From positions 186,001 through 250,000 of the forward strand of contig NZ_BBRN01000004.1 of the NCBI RefSeq assembly GCF_002090175.1: a stretch of DNA of 64,000 nt. Reading direction: 5' to 3'. Positions 56,293-64,000 of the stretch are shown piece after piece (within the stretch, counting starts at the first letter, position 1; each line of letters opens with the position of its first letter). A program made the translations under genes and the position numbers. The notes beneath the pieces were generated by a model that was not told the origin of the DNA, made no database searches, and worked only from the letters and a program-made list of their open reading frames with translations. This stretch comes from Demequina sp. NBRC 110057 (lineage in GTDB: Bacteria; Actinomycetota; Actinomycetes; Actinomycetales; Demequinaceae).

Positions 56293-56316
56293 ACCCAGGC
56301 CGGATCCTCGTCGCGG
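56277..56316 (+). promoter_or_regulatory. leuA attenuator hairpin
   Basis: CCGCGACGAGG (56277-56287), inside the end of the leader ORF, pairs perfectly with CCTCGTCGCGG (56306-56316): an 11-bp GC-rich stem, followed by AGTTTC. When leucine is plentiful the ribosome finishes the leader and the stem can form; when it stalls on the Leu codons the left arm is covered. The exact mode, transcription termination or translation block, is not decided, as the T-run is short. Confidence 0.72.
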
Positions 56317-56335
56317 AGTTTCGTGCGCCGGCTGA

Positions 56336-58113
<1,778 letters not shown>

Positions 58114-58114
<1 letters not shown>

Positions 58115-58638
58115 TGACCGGCGGCGCGTTCGGCCGGGTGGCCGCGGCATCGGCCATGGGCCTGGCGCTTGCCGCCGGCCTCGCCGGCTGCACGGGCGAC
58201 ACCCAGGCCGAGCGCGCCGCCGACCAGCTTCCCGACCTCACCGTCGAGGGCCTTGAGCAGGTGGACTGTGACCAGTTCTCCGCGCAGAACCTCGACCCGA
58301 TCGAGGACCCCTACGTGCGCGAGTGCTGGACGGGTTCGCCCGAGACGCCGTTCGCGCAGGAGGCCGACGCGATCATCGGCATCATCGAGTCGTCCACCGA
58401 TTCCGAAGACGTGACGGACTACATCTGCCCCGACGACATCCTCATCGACTCGGTCGCGTACGCGTGCCGTGCGGCGTACGACGACGAGGTGATGTACCGC
58501 GTGGTCGTGTCGCTCCCCGACCCCGAGTCGATCGTGTCGGCGTTGCCCGACGCGCCCACGGAGGACGAGATCGAGGAGGCCGTATCCGGCGCTCCCGTGC
58601 AGGTGGTCGTCCAGACCGAGAAGACCCCAGAGGAGTGA
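58114..58638 (+). CDS. lipoprotein of unknown function
   Basis: A 174-residue secreted protein with a lipoprotein signal (lipobox LAGC, Cys at about 26) and an acidic body with about four further cysteines that could form disulfides (VDCDQF, RECWTG, YICPDD, AYACRA). No family is recognised. Its ATG shares a base with the leuA stop, so it is co-expressed with leuA, but a link to leucine synthesis is not apparent. Confidence 0.75.
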
Positions 58639-58639
58639 C

Positions 58640-59062
58640 ATGCCCGCCCGCGTGAGACGGTTTGCCCCGCGAGACACCGATGCGGTGGTGGCCCTGTGGG
58701 AGGAGTGCTTCCCCGACGATCCGGCGCGCAACGAGCCGCGCGGCGTCATCGAGCGCAAGCTCGCGCGCGACCCCGACCTGTTCTGGGTGGCGACCGATGG
58801 GGACGCCGTGGTGGGCGCGCTCCTCGGCGGCTACGACGGCTACCGCGGGTGGCTCTATCACCTCGCGGTGACGGCCGAGCGGCGCGGCGAGGGAATCGCA
58901 CGACGCCTCGTCGAGCGCGCCGTGCTGGAGCTCGAGACGCTCGGCTGCGTCAAGGTCAATCTGCAGGTGCGCCGCTCGAACTCGATGGTCGTGGGTCTGT
59001 ACGAGGCCGTGGGCTTCGAGGAGTTCGACGCCTTCAACCTCGGGCGGGTCATCGGCTCGTAG
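58640..59062 (+). CDS. GNAT family acetyltransferase (YpeA-like)
   Basis: A 140-residue N-acetyltransferase. The acetyl-CoA motif is LAVTAERRGEGIARRLVERA, followed by VKVNLQVRRSNSMVVGLYEAVGFEE. The closest known group by pattern is E. coli YpeA, whose substrate is uncertain. AGAGGAG precedes the ATG. It lies between the lipoprotein and recO. Confidence 0.87.
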   Translation: MPARVRRFAPRDTDAVVALWEECFPDDPARNEPRGVIERKLARDPDLFWVATDGDAVVGALLGGYDGYRGWLYHLAVTAERRGEGIARRLVERAVLELETLGCVKVNLQVRRSNSMVVGLYEAVGFEEFDAFNLGRVIGS

Positions 59063-59086
59063 TCGCGCGGCGGGGGACAATGGGGC

Positions 59087-59824
59087 GTGCCCCTGTACCG
59101 AGACGACGCGATCATCCTGCGCACCCACAAGCTGGGTGAGGCGGACCGCATCGTCACGATGCTCACGCGTCGCCACGGCAAGATCCGCGCGGTGGCGAAG
59201 GGCGTGCGGCGGACTACCAGCCGGATTGGCTCCCGCGTCGAGCCATTCATGCTGGTGGACGTCCAGCTGTACGAGGGGCGCAGCCTCGACATCGTCAGCC
59301 AGGTCGAGACCAAGGAACCCTACGCGCGCCGCATCGCCGAGGACTACGCGCTCTACACCGCGGCCACCGCCATGGTCGAGACGGCCGACAAGCTCGTGGA
59401 CCACGAGAAGGAGCCGTCGTACGACCAGTACCGGCTGCTGCACGGCGGGCTCGGGGCGCTCAGCCGGCGCGCGCACGACCCGGGGCTGGTTCTCGACTCG
59501 TTCCTGCTGCGCTCGCTCGCGCTTGCCGGCTACGAGCCGAGCTTCGACGACTGCGCGTCGTGCGGCAGGGCCGGCCCCCACCGCGCCTTCGCGGTCGCCG
59601 GGGGAGGAGCGGTGTGCGAGGCGTGCAGGCCGCCGGGGGCCGCGGCTCCGGCAGCCGAGACGTTCTCCCTGCTTGAGGCGCTGCTGAGCGGGGACTGGAC
59701 CGCGGCCGATGCCTCGGCGGACCGGCCCCGCAAGGACGCCGCCGGGCTCATCGCGGCATACGCGCAGTTTCACCTCGAGCGCAAGGTGCGGTCGCTGAGC
59801 CACGTGGACCGCTCGGGCGCCTGA
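59087..59824 (+). CDS. recO: DNA repair protein RecO
   Basis: The RecA loader of the RecFOR pathway, 245 residues. The N-terminal OB fold ([46 protein letters not shown]) and the C-terminal helical part with a zinc site CASC...CEAC are clear. GTG 59087 is 5 nt after a GACAAT sequence, so it could also be leaderless. In many actinobacteria recO follows era and leuA in this way. Confidence 0.95.
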   Translation: MPLYRDDAIILRTHKLGEADRIVTMLTRRHGKIRAVAKGVRRTTSRIGSRVEPFMLVDVQLYEGRSLDIVSQVETKEPYARRIAEDYALYTAATAMVETADKLVDHEKEPSYDQYRLLHGGLGALSRRAHDPGLVLDSFLLRSLALAGYEPSFDDCASCGRAGPHRAFAVAGGGAVCEACRPPGAAAPAAETFSLLEALLSGDWTAADASADRPRKDAAGLIAAYAQFHLERKVRSLSHVDRSGA

Positions 59825-59858
59825 CCTCGCGGTGCCCGCGACCTTGGGTCCTGGCCCG

Positions 59859-59946
59859 GTGACGAAGTGACGGTGATCGGGGCGCCTCACCGGCGTGTCG
59901 AGCCCTTCGCCTCGGCGTGTCGCCGCAGCGACCGTCACTTCGTCAC
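59859..59946. repeat. 16-bp perfect inverted repeat with inner direct repeat downstream of recO
   Basis: GTGACGAAGTGACGGT (59859-59874) and its exact complement (59931-59946) flank 56 bases. Inside the loop the decamer CGGCGTGTCG occurs twice, at 59891 and 59913, in direct orientation. The arms themselves contain GTGACG twice. No T-tract follows. It ends about 70 bp before the phn-operon operator candidate and could be a terminator-like RNA structure for recO or an independent element. Confidence 0.85.
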
Positions 59947-60016
59947 GTGGGCCGTGCGTGCGGGTGACCGGAGCGTGCCGAGATTTAACGCAATCGTCAT
60001 CGTTTCGTGGCCCATT

Positions 60017-60053
60017 CGTCCACAACTGGACGATAGCGTGGACGCAACGTCCA
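60017..60053 (+). promoter_or_regulatory. palindromic operator candidate over the -10 box of the HAD-phn operon
   Basis: Four copies of one hexamer occur in 37 bp: CGTCCA (60017), TGGACG (60027), TGGACG (60039), CGTCCA (60048). They make two palindromes, CGTCCA-N4-TGGACG and TGGACG-N3-CGTCCA, and between them lies the -10 box TAGCGT (60034-60039). A repressor bound here would block transcription of the operon. No regulator gene is next to it in the window. Confidence 0.65.
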
Positions 60054-60084
60054 GAACCGGGCGTGATCCGTCACGAGGAGCCCC

Positions 60085-60753
60085 ATGCGTCCCACCGTCA
60101 TCTTCGACTTCGATGGCACCCTTGCCCTCGGGGACGGCCCCGTGCGCGCCTATGCCAGGTGCGTCGCGGATGCCGCCGGTGACAGCCGGATCGTCGACGA
60201 CTTCGAGGACGCCTTGGTGCGCATCGCCGCGGGATCGACGGCCTTCCGCGACGGGTACCACGCGGTGGCAGCATCGGCCGCCTCCCACGGGGTCGATGCC
60301 GCGACCATGGACGCCGCCTACCTCGCCAGCCGCGCGCTGCTCGGCACCGACGAGGCGCCCATCGAGGCCCCCGCGGGGCTCGGGGACTTCCTCGACGCGC
60401 TGGCCGAGCACGCCGACCGTCTGCTCGTGACCAACGCCCCCGACATCAACCTCGACCTCGCGATCGCGTCTCTCGGTGCCGCTGGCAAGTTTGAGGGCCG
60501 CGTGACGAGCGCCCGCAAGCCCGTGGGCATCGAGGCCGTGGTGACCGACGCGCTCACGCGCGGCCCCGTGTTGTCGATCGGCGACATTCACGAGTACGAC
60601 CTCGCGCCCGCGGCGGCCTTGGGCGCGGACACCGCGCTCGTGGGCCCCGCCGCGGCGCGCCCCCCGGCCACCATCACCATGGCGGCCGTCCACCTGCCGG
60701 ACCTGTATCCGGCCATCCAGTCGTGGGCGGCGCAGTCCGCCCGCCTCGGGTAG
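60085..60753 (+). CDS. HAD-superfamily hydrolase, first gene of the phn operon
   Basis: A 222-residue HAD phosphatase. Motif I is FDFDGTLA with the nucleophile Asp, motif II LLVTNAPDINLDL (Thr), motif III the Lys in SARKPVGIEAV, motif IV SIGDIHEYD. The cap between motifs I and II is helical (C1 type), as in phosphoglycolate or phosphonoacetaldehyde hydrolases, but the lysine diagnostic of the latter is not identifiable. Its place before phnD suggests a role with organophosphorus compounds. GAGGAG precedes the ATG. Confidence 0.83.
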   Translation: MRPTVIFDFDGTLALGDGPVRAYARCVADAAGDSRIVDDFEDALVRIAAGSTAFRDGYHAVAASAASHGVDAATMDAAYLASRALLGTDEAPIEAPAGLGDFLDALAEHADRLLVTNAPDINLDLAIASLGAAGKFEGRVTSARKPVGIEAVVTDALTRGPVLSIGDIHEYDLAPAAALGADTALVGPAAARPPATITMAAVHLPDLYPAIQSWAAQSARLG

Positions 60754-60792
60754 CGCTCCGGCTTCCCGAGCCCACACGAAAGGTCTCACCCC

Positions 60793-61830
60793 ATGCGCAC
60801 CACGCTCACCGCCGCCGGTGTCGCCGTCACGGCCCTCGTCGCACTCGCGGGCTGTAGCGCCGACTCCGACTCGGACGCCACGACGGACGCCACCACCGCA
60901 TCGGCCACCTCGGATGCGGCCGCGGCCGGCGCCGACTGGCCCGAGGAGATCACCCTCGCGCTGATCCCCAACGAGAACGTCACCGACCTCGTCACCACCG
61001 TTGCGCCGCTGACGGACTACCTGTCGGAGGAGCTCGGCATCACCGTCGAGGGCGTCGTCACCCAGGACTACCAGGCCGCGGTCGAGGCCATCGGCTCGGG
61101 CCAGGCGCAGATTGCGATCGCCGATGCCGGCTCGCTGGCCGCGGCCGAGGACATGTACGGCGCCCACGCGGTGCTGCAGGATGTCCGCTTCGGCGCCTCG
61201 TCCTACGCGTCGATGGCGTTCACGAACAACCCGGACAAGTACTGCGACGACGAGCCCGTCGAGGCGACCTACGCCGCCACCGGCCAGACCTTCCTGTACT
61301 GCAACGGCGTCGCCTCGGGCGAGGAGAACACTGGCGTGGGGCCCGTCGCGATGGACGCGCTCGCCAAGATCGAGCCCGGCACCACGGTCGCGTTCGGCAA
61401 CACCACGTCGCCCGCCGGCTACCAGCTGCCCGTGCTCGCGCTGGAGGAGAACGGCGTCACCATCGACGACCTTCAGCAGGTGCCCGTCACCGGCAACGAC
61501 ACCCTGCTCATGGCGGTCTACAACGGCGACGCCGAGGTGGGCTTCGCCTACTGGGACGCCCGCAGCTCGATCGACGCGGCCGAGGTTCCCGACCTGGGCG
61601 AGAAGGTCGTCGTGTTCGGCCTGTCCGAGATGTACCCCAACGGTGGAGTGGTCCTCTCGGACGACCTCCCGCAGGACCTTCGCGACGAGATCACCGACCT
61701 GATGGACGGCTACTCGGACGTGGACCCCGACACCCTGCAGGAGATCTTCGACCAGACCGACTGGGTGCCCGCCGACGCCGACGCCATCGACCTTGCCCGC
61801 GAGGTCAACGCGCGCTTCTCGGGTCAGTGA
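60793..61830 (+). CDS. phnD: phosphonate-type ABC transporter, substrate-binding lipoprotein
   Basis: A 345-residue binding protein. The lipobox is LAGC (Cys at about 21), followed by a Ser/Thr/Asp-rich spacer and the PhnD/PtxB-type domain: [53 protein letters not shown], and [13 protein letters not shown]. It would bind a phosphonate, phosphite or phosphate ester; the exact ligand cannot be told. It is followed by the ATPase and two permeases. Confidence 0.9.
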   Translation: MRTTLTAAGVAVTALVALAGCSADSDSDATTDATTASATSDAAAAGADWPEEITLALIPNENVTDLVTTVAPLTDYLSEELGITVEGVVTQDYQAAVEAIGSGQAQIAIADAGSLAAAEDMYGAHAVLQDVRFGASSYASMAFTNNPDKYCDDEPVEATYAATGQTFLYCNGVASGEENTGVGPVAMDALAKIEPGTTVAFGNTTSPAGYQLPVLALEENGVTIDDLQQVPVTGNDTLLMAVYNGDAEVGFAYWDARSSIDAAEVPDLGEKVVVFGLSEMYPNGGVVLSDDLPQDLRDEITDLMDGYSDVDPDTLQEIFDQTDWVPADADAIDLAREVNARFSGQ

Positions 61831-61834
61831 GTCG

Positions 61835-62671
61835 ATGAGCGACACCGCTGCCGCGCGGCGGCCCGAGGCCGGGGACCACGTGTCCCCGGCCTCCGGGCCG
61901 TGGCCCATCACCCTCGACAACGTCACCGTGCGCTACCCCAACGGGGTGGTGGCGCTGAAGGACGTCTCCCTCAGCATCGGCGCCGGGGAGATGGTCGCCG
62001 TCGTGGGCCTGTCGGGCTCGGGCAAGTCGACCATGATCCGCACCATCAACGGGCTGGTCCAGCCCACGCAGGGCACCGTCACCGTCGGCCCTCACGCGAT
62101 GACCTCGCTCAAGGGTGCGGCGCTGCGCCGCGCGCGCGGCGACATCGGCATGATCTTCCAGTCCTTCAACCTCGCCGACCGCACGAGCGTCTACCGCAAC
62201 GCGATGGTGGGTCGCTTCTCGCACACTCCCACGTGGCGCACGCTGCTGGGGATCTCGACAGCGGAGGACCGCGATATCGTCATGCGCGCCCTCGCCTCGG
62301 TGGGGATGCTCGAAAAGGTGTGGGGCCGCGCGGGAGCGCTGTCCGGCGGCCAGAAGCAGCGCGTCGCGATCGCCCGCGCCCTCGCGCAGGAGCCGGCCGT
62401 CATGCTGGCCGACGAGCCCGTCGCGAGCCTCGACCCGCCCACGGCGCACTCCGTGATGGCCGACCTCGCGGACATCAACGCCGACCGCGGCCTCACCGTA
62501 TTGGTCAACCTCCACCTCATGGACCTGGCGCGCCAGTACACGACAAGGATGATCGGCTTGCGCGCCGGCGAGGTGGTCTACGACGGACCCGCCGCGTCCG
62601 CCACGGACGCCGACTTCGAGCAGATCTACGGCCGTCCCGTCCAGCAGCGCGACAGGCTGGGGGAGAAGTGA
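61835..62671 (+). CDS. phnC: phosphonate-type ABC transporter, ATP-binding protein
   Basis: A 278-residue ATPase with Walker [13 protein letters not shown], the PhnC-typical [23 protein letters not shown], signature [16 protein letters not shown] and Walker B VMLADEP. Switch His is in [16 protein letters not shown] 61835 is chosen as the nearest start after phnD; the N-terminus has a short extra stretch before the ABC domain. The stop overlaps the first permease by 4 bp. Confidence 0.93.
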   Translation: MSDTAAARRPEAGDHVSPASGPWPITLDNVTVRYPNGVVALKDVSLSIGAGEMVAVVGLSGSGKSTMIRTINGLVQPTQGTVTVGPHAMTSLKGAALRRARGDIGMIFQSFNLADRTSVYRNAMVGRFSHTPTWRTLLGISTAEDRDIVMRALASVGMLEKVWGRAGALSGGQKQRVAIARALAQEPAVMLADEPVASLDPPTAHSVMADLADINADRGLTVLVNLHLMDLARQYTTRMIGLRAGEVVYDGPAASATDADFEQIYGRPVQQRDRLGEK

Positions 62672-63495
62672 CGGCGGCCGATGCGGCGGCCCCGGCCCGT
62701 ACCGACCTCGCCATCCCGCCGCGGCCACGCACGTGGCCCAAGGCGGTCGTCGTTGGCGCGGCGCTCGTGGCCTTCACGGTCGCGACCACCATCCCCGCCA
62801 TCGGCGGCGTCGAGATCGACCTCGCGTCCATCGCGAGGAACTGGACCAACGGCCTCGACCGCATCGGCCAGATGCTCACCCCCGACTTGTCCATCCTGCC
62901 GCGCACGTGGCAGCCGCTGCTCGAGACCCTCGAGATGGCGCTCGTGGGAGCCGCCATCTCGGCCGTCCTCGCGGTGCCGCTGTCGCTGTGGGCCGCGCGG
63001 CCCACGAACCCGAACGGCGTCACCAGGCGCGCCGTGCGCTTCGTGCTGAACGTCGTGCGCGCGGTTCCCGACCTCGTCTACGCGACGGTGCTGGTTGCCA
63101 TGGTTGGCGTCGGCACCCTGCCCGGCATCATCACGCTGATCCTGTTCGACGTCGGCATCGTGGTGAAGCTGGTGAGCGAGGCGATCGACTCTGCCGACGC
63201 CCAGTACATGGAGGCAGGCCGCGCGGCCGGCGGCAACCAGACGCAGATCAACCGCGTGACTGCACTGCCGCAGTCGTGGCCCGCCATCGCGTCTCAGGTC
63301 CTGTACTCGCTCGAGCTCAACGTGCGCATCTCGGCGATCCTCGGCCTCGTGGGCGCCGGAGGCATCGGGCGCCTGATCGACGAGATGCGTGGCTTCTACC
63401 GGTACGACGCGCTCGGCACCATCGTGCTCGAGATCCTCATCGTCGTCATCGCGATCGAGATCGCCTCGAACCTGCTGCGAAAGAGGCTGCGATGA
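62668..63495 (+). CDS. phnE: phosphonate-type ABC transporter, permease 1
   Basis: A 275-residue permease with about six hydrophobic segments. The ABC contact loop reads [26 protein letters not shown], and [22 protein letters not shown] near the end is characteristic of PhnE. GTG start overlaps phnC; the stop overlaps the second permease by 4 bp. Confidence 0.92.
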   Translation: MTAADAAAPARTDLAIPPRPRTWPKAVVVGAALVAFTVATTIPAIGGVEIDLASIARNWTNGLDRIGQMLTPDLSILPRTWQPLLETLEMALVGAAISAVLAVPLSLWAARPTNPNGVTRRAVRFVLNVVRAVPDLVYATVLVAMVGVGTLPGIITLILFDVGIVVKLVSEAIDSADAQYMEAGRAAGGNQTQINRVTALPQSWPAIASQVLYSLELNVRISAILGLVGAGGIGRLIDEMRGFYRYDALGTIVLEILIVVIAIEIASNLLRKRLR

Positions 63496-64000
63496 CCGCC
63501 ACCGCCACCACCGCATCGGCCACGCGCCTGGCCATCCCTGCGAAGCCCCGCCGGCTCGCGGTGCGCGCCGCGGGATGGGCCGCGACCGTCGTCATCCTCC
63601 TCGCGTTCTGGGACATCGACCTGGAGTGGGACAAGATCGCCGGCCTGCCCGCCGACCTCGCCCACTACGGCGCGCTCATGTTCTCCGACCCCAACTGGTC
63701 CATGCTGGGCGAGGCGGCGCTGCAGACGTGGCGCTCCGTCTCCATGGCGTGGATCGGCGCCATCCTCGGCGTGGTCCTCTCGACCCTGCTGGGCATCCCG
63801 GCGGCCCAGGGAGTCGGGCCCGCGTGGGTGCGCCTGCCGCTGCGGGTGATCTTCGCGGTCATTCGCGCCATGCCGGAGGTCCTCATCGCGATCCTCATCC
63901 TCACCGTCACCGGCCTCACGCCGTTCACCGGCGCGCTCGCCCTCGCGATCGGGGGCATCGGCACGCACGCCAAGTGGACCTACGAGACCATCGAGGCCGT
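63492..64000 (+). CDS. phnE: phosphonate-type ABC transporter, permease 2 (3' end outside window)
   Basis: The first 169 residues of a second PhnE-type permease are visible: a first hydrophobic segment (AAGWAATVVILLAF), then TWRSVSMAWIGAILGVVLSTLLGIPAA and VIFAVIRAMPEVLIAILIL, typical of the family. The two permeases probably form a heterodimer. The gene runs off the window and the ABC contact loop is only just reached. Confidence 0.88.
   Translation, partial: MTATATTASATRLAIPAKPRRLAVRAAGWAATVVILLAFWDIDLEWDKIAGLPADLAHYGALMFSDPNWSMLGEAALQTWRSVSMAWIGAILGVVLSTLLGIPAAQGVGPAWVRLPLRVIFAVIRAMPEVLIAILILTVTGLTPFTGALALAIGGIGTHAKWTYETIEA

Overview
The window is a GC-rich (roughly 70% by eye), gene-dense bacterial chromosome segment, almost certainly from an actinobacterium of the Micrococcales type. 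The evidence is the base composition, frequent GTG starts, chains of 4-bp stop/start overlaps, a glutamate-route heme cluster (hemC-hemD-hemB-hemL), an hrcA-dnaJ-rsmE-HIT-phoH-ybeY-era block, and an NnaR-type HemD-like/winged-helix regulator. Genus cannot be assigned from sequence alone. About 60 protein genes are supported. I see no rRNA, tRNA, insertion sequence, prophage or CRISPR array, and no gene-free stretch longer than 300 bases.

Layout. 1-5161: end of an MFS exporter, then the overlapping heme genes. 5446-19581: nitrate assimilation, with NarK transporter, molybdopterin nitrate reductase, an FAD/[2Fe-2S] electron-transfer protein, two complete tandem copies of the siroheme nitrite reductase nirBD, and the siroheme genes (fused CysG, SirB-like chelatase) around an NnaR-like regulator. 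19565-27961: molybdenum cofactor synthesis (moeB-like, moeA, moaC, mobA, moaD; on the other strand moaA, moaE, mog) and the molybdate transporter modABC behind an HTH-Mop regulator. These modules fit one job: NarK imports nitrate, the Mo enzyme makes nitrite, NirBD makes ammonium, and the window also supplies siroheme and Mo cofactor. 28059-32068: a PH-domain membrane protein diverging from the conserved ATP-grasp/alpha-E/transglutaminase operon. 32084-50161: housekeeping genes (SLH-VanY peptidase, leuS, degV, comEA-comEC, holA, rpsT, PemK-like protein, a GGDEF-EAL protein, lepA, hemW, small membrane proteins, hrcA). 50162-59824: dnaJ to era, leuA behind a leader peptide, a lipoprotein, an acetyltransferase and recO. 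60085-64000: a HAD hydrolase and a phosphonate-type ABC transporter (phnD-phnC-phnE-phnE), cut by the window edge.

Regulatory DNA is unusually readable. There is a CIRCE element on hrcA, a Leu-Leu-Leu leader peptide with an attenuator-like hairpin before leuA, a perfect 13-bp inverted repeat around the mopI promoter, a palindromic operator candidate on the -10 of the phn operon, and at least eight genes or leader ORFs whose start codon lies 6-8 nt after a TANNNT box (probable leaderless mRNAs). Three intergenic regions carry long, near-perfect inverted repeats without a T-tract.

The most striking signal is at the word level. The nonamer GGCCGATGC or its complement GCATCGGCC occurs about 54 times (30 plus, 24 minus, counted by hand), against roughly two expected from base composition. 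Inside genes it is almost always read as Ala-Asp-Ala (GCC GAT GCN) or Ala-Ser-Ala (GCA TCG GCC), using codons that are otherwise uncommon here. That points to selection on the DNA word itself, possibly as an uptake-type sequence, and competence genes comEA/comEC lie in the window.
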